From Terriglobia bacterium (GTDB lineage Bacteria; Acidobacteriota; Terriglobia; Bryobacterales; UBA6623): a stretch of 64,000 nucleotides of DNA. This document shows, in pieces, positions 1 to 8,290 of the stretch. The translations under genes were made by a program, and so were the position numbers. The first letter of the stretch is position 1; the number at the start of each line of letters is the position of its first letter. The notes beneath the pieces were generated by a model. The model saw only the letters and a list, made by a program, of their open reading frames with translations. It searched no databases and was not told the origin of the DNA. The stretch spans positions 1 to 64,000 of the forward strand of contig VXMF01000014.1 of NCBI GenBank assembly GCA_009841225.1, written 5' to 3'.

Positions 1-913
1 GCGACACATCCATCACCCTCTCGCCGTCGGCTCGCGAAACCTCGACGAACACGGCAGGGTGGCCCTGGTGCCGCACGATCAGATCCGAGTCCTCGAAGCC
101 GTCGCGCACCTCGGCAATATCCCCTAGGCGCACCACTGTGCCGTCGTCGCGGGCGAGGACGACGATGTCCTCGAAATCCTGCTGGTCGTAGCTCTGACCG
201 AGGGTCCGGATCCGCACCTGGGACTGCTCGGTGTTGATGCTGCCCGCAGACAGATCCAGGGAGCCGCGGCGAATCGCACTGGCGACATCGGTCAGCGTAA
301 GCCCAACGGTCCGTAGCCACTGCAGCGGCACTTCGATCGAGACCTCGTAGTTGCGCACACCGCTGGTCTCGACCTGGGACACGTTCGGGAGGGAAGCGAG
401 ATCGTCCTCGATGCGGTAGGCGAGCTCTTTCAGCGAGCGCTCGGGAACGTCACCGTAGAGGATGAGGCGCATCATGCTCTGGGCGTTGGTCATTTCCCGG
501 ATTTGGGGCCGCTCGGCTCCGCCCGGGAACGTCTGAATACGCCCGACCGCCGACTCGATCTCATCCCTCTTCTCGCCCATGTCCGTGCCCGATTTGAATT
601 CGACCCTGACGGACGCTATTCCCGGGGCCGCTACGGACCTGACCGCCTTCACGTCCGCCAGTCCCCGGATCTCATCCTCGATCTTGACGACGATGGCCTC
701 CTCCACCTCTTCGGGCGTTGCTCCGGGGAGCATCACGGAGATTTCGAACTGATAGAAGGGCACCTCGGGCCACCCCTCCTGTTCGAGGCCGGTCAGCGAC
801 ACGAGGCCCGCGGCGAGGATGCCGAACATCAGCAGATTGGACGCGACGCTGTTGCCCGCCATATAGGCGATCGGTCCACGGGGTTCCGCTAAGTGTTGGT
901 CGTTCTGGCTCAT
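1..913 (-). CDS. RND multidrug efflux transporter (HAE1/AcrB type), N-terminal part
   Basis: This is the inner-membrane pump of a tripartite RND exporter; the C-terminal two thirds lie beyond the left edge. I translated the minus strand from the ATG at 913. The protein begins with a short hydrophilic leader, then a first membrane segment (about residues 18-42, containing SNLLMFGILAAGLVSL). A periplasmic porter domain follows, with the usual VMLPGATPEEVEEAI and FKSGTDMGEKRDEIESAV stretches. The start codon overlaps the stop of the upstream adaptor gene by 4 bp (ATGA), so adaptor and pump are translationally coupled. The early DQ/ExEGWPEVPF stretch is typical of the HAE1 branch rather than the heavy-metal branch. 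The substrate cannot be read from this fragment; the neighbouring oxidative enzymes make a hydrophobic small molecule plausible. Confidence 0.9.
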   Translation of the reverse strand, partial: MSQNDQHLAEPRGPIAYMAGNSVASNLLMFGILAAGLVSLTGLEQEGWPEVPFYQFEISVMLPGATPEEVEEAIVVKIEDEIRGLADVKAVRSVAAPGIASVRVEFKSGTDMGEKRDEIESAVGRIQTFPGGAERPQIREMTNAQSMMRLILYGDVPERSLKELAYRIEDDLASLPNVSQVETSGVRNYEVSIEVPLQWLRTVGLTLTDVASAIRRGSLDLSAGSINTEQSQVRIRTLGQSYDQQDFEDIVVLARDDGTVVRLGDIAEVRDGFEDSDLIVRHQGHPAVFVEVSRADGERVMDVS

Positions 914-2127
914 TGCCCCAGATCGGCCACGGTCCGCACAACCATGCCTGGAGTGGCAAACTGAATGCCACCGGTAATGACTACTTGCCCGTCTTGAAGG
1001 CCCCCGACCACGGTGGCTTCATCGTCGATGCGCCGCAGGACGCGCACGGGGACGATACTCACTGTTTGGTCCTCGCCCACCACCCACACCTCGGGACCCG
1101 GCCTCAGCGCGGGCCTCGGCACGCGAAAGTAGCTTTCCGGGGAAATGCCTTGGATCTCGACCTCAACGAACTTCCTCACCAGAAGCGGAGGAGAGCCCCC
1201 GGGGCTGATGGTCCCCTCGACTGGGCTGCCCGAGGCGAAGGGGTTGGGCACGCGCACGATCACGTCGATCGTTTGTGTCTGCTCGTCGAGCGAAACTTCA
1301 GCCCGGTCTATGTATCCTTGCCAGGCATAGCTTGCATCGCCGTAGGCAGCTGTCACGCGGGCGGCGACGCGACGGTCGGAATCCCCCGCGCGAAGCTTCC
1401 ACAGTCGTGGGATCAAGGCTGCCATCGCATCCGACAGCGGCACGACGACCTCGACGGCGTCAGCTGTGGAGAGCCGTCCGACGACTTGGCCGGAAGTCAC
1501 CATCTGGCCGGCTTCCAACGACTCTTCGAGCACATAGCCGTCAAAGGGCGCTCGCACCTCGGTTCGGGACAGGGCCAGCTTGGCAGCGGCAAGCCGTACA
1601 TTCTCGTGTTCCAGTGCGGCCCGGGACGCCCTGATCTGAGGCTCTCGCAGGGCTAAGGGCCCGGGTTGGATTACCGACGAGCCGGCCTCGAGTTGCAGGC
1701 GCGAGTACTTTTTGAACTGGGCCTTGGCGAACGCCGCCTCCTCTTGGAGCACTGCGAGCTCTGCCTGCCGGGCCTCGATCGCGATCTCAGCTTCCCGCAC
1801 GCGGTGGAGAAAGTCGGTATCTTCGATGCGGAATATTGCCTGACCCTTCTCGACGCGGCCACCGCTCTGGAATCCCGGCTCCATCCAGGAGACTCGACCG
1901 CTGACTTGCGGAGCGATATCGACATCGGCACTGACTCTCACCGTGCCCGCTCCGACTACGGGGATCGCACCGGAGCCAGCCACGACCGGCCCGGTCTGAG
2001 CGAACGGAATCTGGGGGCCCCGTTCCTGTTGTTCCGGCTGGGGTGCTAGCGACACCAGATAGGACGCCAGCCATATCGAGGCACCGACGATAGCAGCGGC
2101 TACGAGGTAACCTATCCCTCTTCTCAC
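910..2127 (-). CDS. RND efflux periplasmic adaptor (HlyD/AcrA family)
   Basis: A 405-residue membrane-fusion protein that links the RND pump to an outer-membrane channel. An N-terminal hydrophobic anchor (about residues 5-28) is followed by a lipoyl/barrel-sandwich half-motif (VSGRVSWMEPGFQSGGRVEKGQ). A long alpha-helical hairpin covers about residues 105-190, then the second lipoyl half (VRAPFDGYVLEESLEAGQMV), a beta-barrel domain and a membrane-proximal domain. Length and domain order are normal for the family. There is no lipobox cysteine, so it is anchored by the N-terminal helix. It is first in a two-gene unit with the pump (4-bp overlap). The matching outer-membrane factor is probably the TolC/NodT protein at 6854-8290, separated from this pair by the P450 and Rieske genes. 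Confidence 0.9.
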   Translation of the reverse strand: MRRGIGYLVAAAIVGASIWLASYLVSLAPQPEQQERGPQIPFAQTGPVVAGSGAIPVVGAGTVRVSADVDIAPQVSGRVSWMEPGFQSGGRVEKGQAIFRIEDTDFLHRVREAEIAIEARQAELAVLQEEAAFAKAQFKKYSRLQLEAGSSVIQPGPLALREPQIRASRAALEHENVRLAAAKLALSRTEVRAPFDGYVLEESLEAGQMVTSGQVVGRLSTADAVEVVVPLSDAMAALIPRLWKLRAGDSDRRVAARVTAAYGDASYAWQGYIDRAEVSLDEQTQTIDVIVRVPNPFASGSPVEGTISPGGSPPLLVRKFVEVEIQGISPESYFRVPRPALRPGPEVWVVGEDQTVSIVPVRVLRRIDDEATVVGGLQDGQVVITGGIQFATPGMVVRTVADLGQ

Positions 2128-2671
2128 CCTGGTTAACCCTGGAGAAACCGATTTGGCTCACAGTACCGCTGTGTGACGGAACCGCCAATCTCGAAACGGT
2201 TGGCTAGGAGAATCGGGCGAGTCATGCCCGAGAAGATCCCGAGCGATACTGGCGGCCCGGTGCGCCCCAAGCGAAGCACTGACCCGCAGTCGGCATGACG
2301 CAAGCCAAATGCTGGTCTGTGACCTTGGACCACCAAATCAGCGTGAATATTGTATCGCATTGTGACGAACCGCTGGCGCTGTCTGGCTCAAGTGTCGCAG
2401 TCGTTTAGGCATGCGCGCAGCCGGTCAGAAATCGGCGGACTTGTCGGATCACGGAGAGTATGCTGGTGTGTCCGTCAATCAGACTGCGACGGCTCCGGGC
2501 CCGTCTTGACAAAGAGCCGATGTCGGACGACCCGGACCTGGATTTCTTGCTTGGACTGCGCTTGGGCAGTGGGTGGATCCTTAGCTTGTAGCTCGCCGGA
2601 ACTTCGGTGTCAGCCAAGCTTGGGAGCCGACCGACTCCCGATGCCGGTAACGCCGATCCAGGCTCGCGTGC
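2128..2671. other. Intergenic region between P450 gene and efflux adaptor gene
   Basis: About 540 bases without a convincing intact gene. It holds the P450 tail remnant at 2527-2608 and otherwise only short reading frames without family resemblance. The part next to 2127 should contain the promoter of the adaptor-pump operon, but I see no clear -35/-10 pair. Confidence 0.5.
2527..2608 (-). pseudogene. Decayed C-terminal fragment of a second cytochrome P450
   Basis: Reading the minus strand here gives EVPASYKLRIHPLP followed by PSKK. This aligns with EVLPENYKLAINPFP and PNKK at the very C-terminus of the intact P450 that ends at 2672 (12 identities in about 21 positions with one gap). After the KK the match continues only if one base is supplied (QVRVVR against KFRVAR), so the copy carries a frameshift. 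The first roughly 600 codons are absent. I read it as the tail of a former tandem P450 paralogue whose body has been deleted. The fragment is short, so chance similarity is not excluded. Confidence 0.5.
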
Positions 2672-4693
2672 TCAGACTGGATTCGCCACGCGCGCGACCC
2701 GGAACTTCAGCTTCTTGTTCGGGGCAGCTGTCGGGAACGGATTGATGGCGAGCTTATAGTTTTCCGGCAACACTTCGAGTTCCAAGTGGTACGCGATCAG
2801 GAGGACGTTGACGCCCATCTGAAGCTCCACCCACCGGTTTCCTAGGCAAGTGTGCGTGCCGAGGCCGTAGGGCGCGTACGCGCCCGGCACCATATGCTCT
2901 CCCCGATCGGGCAGGTACCGGTCGATGTCGAATTCCAGCGGGTCCTTGAACAGATCGCCGTCGTAGTGTGGCGCGGTCTGGCAAATCAACAATCGCGTTG
3001 GAGGCGGTATTTCGAATCCATCCACCACGCAGGGGTTCATGACCGTTCTCAACTGCCATGGAATCACGGGGTACATGCGCGACGACTCCATGCAGAGGCG
3101 GTGGCATACGTCGACGGCATCGAGGGTGAACTCCTCCGCTTTTGGCTCGCGCCCGTTGCCGAAGAGCGCCTCGGCTTCACGGCGGATTCTCGCGTAGACG
3201 TCCGGGTGGCGAACCATGCAATAGACTGCGAAGCCTAGCGCGCTGCCGAGATAGATGCTGGCGACCATAGCCGCGACGAACGGGAACGTGAGATCCGTCT
3301 CTGGCAGGAACTGCGGGTCGTTGCGATGCAGCTGGAGTATCGCGTCGGCAATGTCCGGTGGCTTGCCCTTTCGTTGGGCCGGCGTATGTGATGAGAGGAT
3401 TGCTTCTTGTAGCTGGCCGACACGCTTGCGCGCACGCATCATCCTCGGCGTCGACATCATGAACTTCGGCAGTGCTCCTTGGACCTCTGTTATCAGCGCA
3501 CGGTGTTCGTACTCAAGCAGTTCGTCGACGTATTCGCTGCAATCCACTCCAATCGCCAGGCCCGAGACTTGACTGCTCATGTGCTTCTGGAACGTCTCGG
3601 TCACACTGAACACATCGCCTTGCTTCCACGAGCCGATCGAATTCCTGCAATGGGCGATCAGCTCCGGCAGCCGCGGCGCAAGCGCCCCGCGGGAATAGGC
3701 GGCGCTAAGCGACTTGCGCATCCTGTAGTGTTCGGCGCCATCCATGCCAGGGAGGCTTCGAGATGCCCCGAACACGCCTTCTAGACCTTGGATGTAGTCC
3801 TTGGAGCGTACGTAAAACCGGCCGTACTTGTTGACCCACCGGTTTGCTTCCACCCCCATCAGCGCGACTAGCGGCGCCTCGGCCATCTTGAACGGCACCC
3901 GCACGACAGGCCCATGCTTCCGGAAAATCTCATACATTGCCTTAGGGATGTTGCCCTTGAGGAAGTCACGCTGTCGCAGGATGTCGACGATCCGGAGTTG
4001 CGGGATCGGTTTGGTTAGCAGAGAGGGCCGGGTCTTCGGTCTGATGGAACTCTCACTCACCGCGCTGGCGACCGAGCGACCGATCAGATCCAGCTTGGCG
4101 ATGGTCTCGATCCGCTCGACTTTCTCGTCGAGCTCTTCGGGCGCGAGCAGTAGCTTGAACCCGTTCCATGAGTGCATCAAGGCGACCAGGATGGCGTCCC
4201 GCGGATCGGGGACGGTGTCGTTCAAGATGATGTCCAGGATTCTTGCCTTGGCTTCCTGGCGGATCGTGTTGTCGGACGTCGGATAGCTTCCCGAGCGCGA
4301 AACGCCGCGTGAGAGCCTCCAGAAATCGCCGCTTTCGTAGTCAAGGATTCCCCGGTTCACCAAGCGATCGAGCGTGCCGCTGATGATTTCGTCGCAGCGC
4401 GAAGTATTGCGTTCTATCCAGAATTGGGTGTCCGAAGCCTCCTCTGCTTCAGCGATTTCCTTGAGCGTCGGGTCGAGCAGGTCGTCTCCGGTCGGAGTGG
4501 GATCGATCACATACAGCGACTCTAAGTCGGCGTCGATGCGACCCATCAACGCAAGATCAGCGATGATGGTGCCCGCCATGACGCACGAGAAGTTCCAGCC
4601 TGGCACCATCTCCAGATAGCCGCTCTGCTCGTTGAGCATCAGGAGGATCAGCTCTTCAGCGATGCAAATCGGAGTCTCTTCGGTCTTGGTCAC
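2672..4693 (-). CDS. GPP34-domain/cytochrome P450 fusion protein
   Basis: A 673-residue two-domain protein. Residues about 8-205 match the GPP34 (Golgi phosphoprotein 3-like) fold: AEELILLMLNE near the start, then LALMGRID, a DPTPTGDDLLD stretch, LVNRGIL, and a DPRDAILVALMHSWN helix. GPP34 proteins bind phosphatidylinositol-4-phosphate in eukaryotes; bacterial members are mostly uncharacterised. Residues about 225-670 are a cytochrome P450 with the ExxR motif (E536-SSR539) and a heme-ligand loop YGLGTHTCLG (Cys616). The I-helix is unusual: ASIYLGSALG around 478-487 lacks the normal acid/alcohol (D/E-T) pair used for oxygen activation. No signal peptide or N-terminal membrane anchor is visible, so GPP34 may serve as a membrane-docking module. 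It is divergent from the Rieske oxygenase at 5401. Substrate unknown; a membrane lipid or terpenoid is inferred. Confidence 0.85.
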   Translation of the reverse strand: MTKTEETPICIAEELILLMLNEQSGYLEMVPGWNFSCVMAGTIIADLALMGRIDADLESLYVIDPTPTGDDLLDPTLKEIAEAEEASDTQFWIERNTSRCDEIISGTLDRLVNRGILDYESGDFWRLSRGVSRSGSYPTSDNTIRQEAKARILDIILNDTVPDPRDAILVALMHSWNGFKLLLAPEELDEKVERIETIAKLDLIGRSVASAVSESSIRPKTRPSLLTKPIPQLRIVDILRQRDFLKGNIPKAMYEIFRKHGPVVRVPFKMAEAPLVALMGVEANRWVNKYGRFYVRSKDYIQGLEGVFGASRSLPGMDGAEHYRMRKSLSAAYSRGALAPRLPELIAHCRNSIGSWKQGDVFSVTETFQKHMSSQVSGLAIGVDCSEYVDELLEYEHRALITEVQGALPKFMMSTPRMMRARKRVGQLQEAILSSHTPAQRKGKPPDIADAILQLHRNDPQFLPETDLTFPFVAAMVASIYLGSALGFAVYCMVRHPDVYARIRREAEALFGNGREPKAEEFTLDAVDVCHRLCMESSRMYPVIPWQLRTVMNPCVVDGFEIPPPTRLLICQTAPHYDGDLFKDPLEFDIDRYLPDRGEHMVPGAYAPYGLGTHTCLGNRWVELQMGVNVLLIAYHLELEVLPENYKLAINPFPTAAPNKKLKFRVARVANPV

Positions 4694-5400
4694 GTGCTTC
4701 CAATCCTGATTCGCCGATCAGCGCTTAGCGCTCAACCCTCGGTGGCGTTCCGCTCGTCCAAGAATGCGCTGAGAGGGCGGGCCAGCGGCTTGGCTCTGAT
4801 CGTAGCACCCACGCCGCCGGGGCACTGCGAATCTTGCGCCATGCTTTGCTGTCGGACACTCATCCTCGACATCTTTCTATCAGAATCCTAACGGACGTGC
4901 GGGACTCATGCACGGGAGCGTCAATGGCGCGATGCTCCGGCGCATCCGGAGACGCGAGCGTGACGCCACATTCGAAATGATCGGAATCGAACTGCGTTGG
5001 ATTGCGACCGCGGCTCGTTGCCATACTATCGGGCCGCCCCCGGCGCACAGGAAGAGTCGAAGCGATTTGCCCGATTGAACACACCACCAGAGCCTCCCTG
5101 CACTAAAGCATACCGGACTATGATGTTTTAGAGGTCGGACTGGACCCGCCGTCGTGGCCCGGTCGTAAGGAATGCGGCATTCGCCCGGCCGTGGCGCCCG
5201 CCCTGGGCCCTCGAACTCTCTGCTGCCTTGCCGCAGCCCCAGTTCCCGACGTGGCTGCTACGTCCAGCTAACCTCGCACCGTGCCCAGTCGCATGCCGTG
5301 AGGAAGCAAAGAGGTGACATATGATGGAACAAATTCCGATGGTCCTGATTCGGTCGCCCCGACCGTAAGGGAGCGCGGTCACGAGGGAATACGGAGGGCG
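4694..5400. other. Divergent intergenic region between P450 fusion and Rieske oxygenase
   Basis: About 700 bases without a supported gene; the longest minus-strand frame is a shadow of the Rieske gene. It must hold the promoters of both divergent genes, so co-regulation is possible, but I see no clear operator. An in-frame GTG at 5314 could extend the Rieske protein by 29 residues into this region. Confidence 0.5.
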
Positions 5401-6474
5401 ATGGACACGGACCGCACCGATCTTGGCGGTAACGTTCCGCTCTTCCCCTTTCCCGAGGGTTGGTACTTTGTCGCCAGCCGCGAGTCCATCCTCAAGGCGG
5501 GACTGATCCAGAAGACCTGGCTCGGCCAGAGCATCGTGGCCTGGTGCGGCGCCGATGGGAGTGTCTGCGTGGCGGAGGCGGTCTGCCCTCACCTTGGAGC
5601 CGACCTAGGACCGGCCGCGGGCGGGCGGGTGCGCGACGGCTGCCTTGTCTGTCCGTTTCACGGCTTCGAGTATGACGTTTCGGGCCAATGCGTCGCCACT
5701 CCTTTCGCGTCTCCGCCAAAGTCCGCGAAGCTCACGGTGTTCGAGACGCGGGAGGTCCTCGGGATGGTCTTCGCATGGTGGGGGATTGATGGACGGCCGC
5801 CGCGGTGGAGACTGCCCGCAGACCCGCCGGTTGGGCCCGATTGGAGCGGCTTGGAATTCCGGACCGTCCAGTTTCCTGGCCACCCTCAGGAGACTGCCGA
5901 GAACTCAGTGGACCTAGCCCACCTTCGGTACGTGCACGGCTATGACAACGTGAAGCAGGTCGGGCAAACGTCGGTCGACGGTGCACTGCTCGAGAGCTGC
6001 TTCGAATTCAGGCGCACGCGGCGGATTGCGGGCATCGTAAACGTCGTCTTCGACGTCTCCGCCGTAACCCGCATTTTCGGCCTCGGCTATTCGTACGTCG
6101 AAGTCCGCGAGCGCTCGATCGGGATGGATACGCGGCTATGGGTGTTGGCCACTCCGGTTGACGGCAGGCTCGTCGAGATGGTGCTCGTCGGACAGGTGCG
6201 CGAGATGCGCCGGCCGAAGCGACCTATCGTGGGCCTGAGATTTCTTCCGGTGAGCCTTCGTGCTCCGATCATGAATAGGGTCATCATCTCCGCCCAAGAG
6301 CGAGACGTCATGCAGGACGTGGTGATATGGGCACGGAAACGGCACGAGTCCCGGCCGCGACTATGCCGATCGGATGGCGACATCGGGGTGTATCGACGCT
6401 ATTGCGCGCAGTTCTACCCCGACCAGGGGAATTCTGGCCAAGGACGGCGCGACCGGCGTAGCGCTCAGGGGTAG
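5401..6474 (+). CDS. Rieske non-heme iron oxygenase, KshA/Neverland (DAF-36)-like
   Basis: A 357-residue oxygenase alpha subunit. The Rieske [2Fe-2S] ligands are C62-P-H64 and C84-PF-H87 (CPHLGADLG ... CLVCPFHG). The mononuclear iron site is ENSVDLAHLRYVH, giving Asp171, His174 and His179. The C-terminal part reads QDVVIWARK followed by a Leu-Cys-x-x-Asp-Gly stretch and RRYCAQFYP, a pattern shared by 3-ketosteroid 9-alpha-hydroxylase (KshA) and cholesterol 7-desaturases of the Neverland/DAF-36 group. I chose the ATG at 5401 because GGAGGG stands a few bases upstream; a GTG at 5314 is the alternative. Such enzymes need a ferredoxin reductase, and none is adjacent. A sterol-like or polycyclic substrate is inferred from the family; position of attack is unknown. 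Confidence 0.82.
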   Translation: MDTDRTDLGGNVPLFPFPEGWYFVASRESILKAGLIQKTWLGQSIVAWCGADGSVCVAEAVCPHLGADLGPAAGGRVRDGCLVCPFHGFEYDVSGQCVATPFASPPKSAKLTVFETREVLGMVFAWWGIDGRPPRWRLPADPPVGPDWSGLEFRTVQFPGHPQETAENSVDLAHLRYVHGYDNVKQVGQTSVDGALLESCFEFRRTRRIAGIVNVVFDVSAVTRIFGLGYSYVEVRERSIGMDTRLWVLATPVDGRLVEMVLVGQVREMRRPKRPIVGLRFLPVSLRAPIMNRVIISAQERDVMQDVVIWARKRHESRPRLCRSDGDIGVYRRYCAQFYPDQGNSGQGRRDRRSAQG

Positions 6475-6853
6475 CGGCTTTGGGCCGACGGGCGAAATTC
6501 CGAGATCTAGGCCGCCGCCATCCGCTTGCCAGCCTCTCCGGTTTCGGACACATGCTCTGGGATCGAGCCGTTCGCGGGCAGCGTGCAGGTGGCCCTGCGT
6601 ACGCGTTTGCCACGAACCGGGCAAGCACTCGGATCGGCAGATGAGCCTTCTGCCATGATCGAGCCCGTATGGAGTGATGCCCGGACTGTAGCCATCGCAC
6701 ATGCAAGATTGCTGCATGCTGCGGCGCGGCCCGGCGGATCCGGCGATCCAGCTGAATCTGGCGAGTCGCACGAGGCCCCAGCGCTGTGAGCTTTCGCGTC
6801 AGAGGCGGGGGCGCTAAGCTAGTCGTACAATCCCGGAGTACGATGCACGCAGC
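6475..6853. other. Intergenic region upstream of outer-membrane efflux gene
   Basis: About 380 bases with no supported gene, RNA or strong hairpin. The open frames here run opposite to one another without codon-usage support or recognisable motifs. It separates the Rieske oxygenase from the outer-membrane factor, which therefore probably has its own promoter. Confidence 0.4.
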
Positions 6854-8290
6854 ATGAAGATGGACCTTCGATTGGCAGTCGCGGTGCCGGCGCTAGTGGT
6901 CGCAGCCTGCTCGAAGCAGGTGGAGCTGCCAGTGCACCAGTTCAATGTTCCGGCACCCGAGGCTTGGCGGGGCGCGGCGACCCAGCCAATCGCTCCCGGC
7001 TCGGACTGGTGGGCCTACTTGGACGATCCGGGACTCGACGCCGCGATTCGGAAGGCGCTGGACTGTAACCAGAGCCTGAACGCAGCCACCGCGCGGATCG
7101 AAATCGCGGTCCAACAGCGGCTCATCGTCGGCGCCTCGGACTGGCCGGAAATCAGCGTGGGTGCGAGCCGGATCCGACAGCGCCTGAATTTTGTCGGGCT
7201 GCCTTTCCCGGGCCTTTCTGACCAAGTCCTGAAGAGCACGTTCTCCAACGCGGGCCTGACGTTCAACATCGGATGGGAGGCTGACCTCTGGAACCGGCTC
7301 AGCTCGCAGAAGCTGGCTGCAGATGCTGGCATCGCTGCCCAAGAGGCCGACCGGCTGGCCGTGCGCCTGTCCCTGAGCGGGCAAGTCGCCAAGGCATGGT
7401 TCGCCGCCGTCGAGGCTCACAGCCAAGTCGAGGCCTCGCGAGCGGTGGTGGAACACTTGGAGGCGGTTGTGGAGTGGACGCGGGAGAGCTACTTGTACGG
7501 GTCGCGGTCGCCCTCCGATGTGCGGGTCGCCGAGAGCGACATTGAAAGGGCCAGAGCGAGAGTGAGGGAGCATGAGCGGGCGCGCGACAGGTTCGTCCGG
7601 CAAGTCGAGGTACTGGCTTGTGAGTACCCCGCAGGCGAGCGGGCGCTTGCGGCCGCGTTGCCCAGCCTTCCATCCCAGGTTCCAGCGGGCCTGCCGTCTG
7701 AGCTGGTCCAGCGCAGACCCGACCTGATGGCCGCCAACCAAGCGCTGCTGGGAGCGGACGCCCGGATCTTGGAGGCGCGAGCCGCGCTGCGTCCGGGTTT
7801 CGCTCTCACGACGACAGCCGGCACGGCCAGCAATCGGTTGCTAGACCTAGTCAACCCCGGCCTGAATGCATGGAGCTACGGGCTCGGGATTGCGCAGCCG
7901 CTCTTCAATCGCGGGCGCCTGAAGGCAAACGTGCAGGCGACGGAAGCGCGTTCCCGCGAAGCCGCCGCCAACTACGAGAGCCTCATGTGGAAGGCGTATC
8001 TGGAAGTGGAGTCCGCGCTCGCGGCGGAAGAGACGCTGCAGAACCAGCAGCGCTTGCTGCGAGATTCTCAGACCACCACGCGCGCGGCGATCGATCTGGC
8101 GGAGCAGCGCTACGCGGCGGGAATGGGCGACATCTTTTCGATCCTCGCCCTGCAAAGGTCGGTTCTTGAGACCCAGGGTGCAGTGCTCGCCCTCCAGCGG
8201 GCCAGGATCGACAACCGAGTCGACCTGCACCTCGCCTTGGGAGGCAGCTTTAGCAGCGCGCCGCCCGTTCAGCAGGCGCCAGATCCCTAG
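6854..8290 (+). CDS. Outer-membrane efflux lipoprotein, NodT/OprM (TolC) family
   Basis: A 478-residue outer-membrane channel subunit. It starts with a lipoprotein signal ending in VVAAC (Cys about residue 19), as in OprM/NodT proteins. Two repeated OEP halves follow, with long coiled-coil helices. Family stretches include WWAYLDDPGLDAAIRKALDCN in the first half, PSELVQRRPDLMAANQ-like text at the middle, and GLGIAQPLFNRGRLKANV in the second half. Length is normal. It is the likely channel for the adaptor and pump at 1-2127 although it lies on the other strand with two enzyme genes between. Its stop codon overlaps the stop of the ribosomal protein S1 gene tail to tail at CTAG. Confidence 0.9.
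   Translation: MKMDLRLAVAVPALVVAACSKQVELPVHQFNVPAPEAWRGAATQPIAPGSDWWAYLDDPGLDAAIRKALDCNQSLNAATARIEIAVQQRLIVGASDWPEISVGASRIRQRLNFVGLPFPGLSDQVLKSTFSNAGLTFNIGWEADLWNRLSSQKLAADAGIAAQEADRLAVRLSLSGQVAKAWFAAVEAHSQVEASRAVVEHLEAVVEWTRESYLYGSRSPSDVRVAESDIERARARVREHERARDRFVRQVEVLACEYPAGERALAAALPSLPSQVPAGLPSELVQRRPDLMAANQALLGADARILEARAALRPGFALTTTAGTASNRLLDLVNPGLNAWSYGLGIAQPLFNRGRLKANVQATEARSREAAANYESLMWKAYLEVESALAAEETLQNQQRLLRDSQTTTRAAIDLAEQRYAAGMGDIFSILALQRSVLETQGAVLALQRARIDNRVDLHLALGGSFSSAPPVQQAPDP

Noticed and set aside
718..1656. 312-codon plus-strand frame across the efflux genes
   Set aside because: It is antisense to the well-supported pump and adaptor genes, without any motif; typical GC-rich shadow frame.
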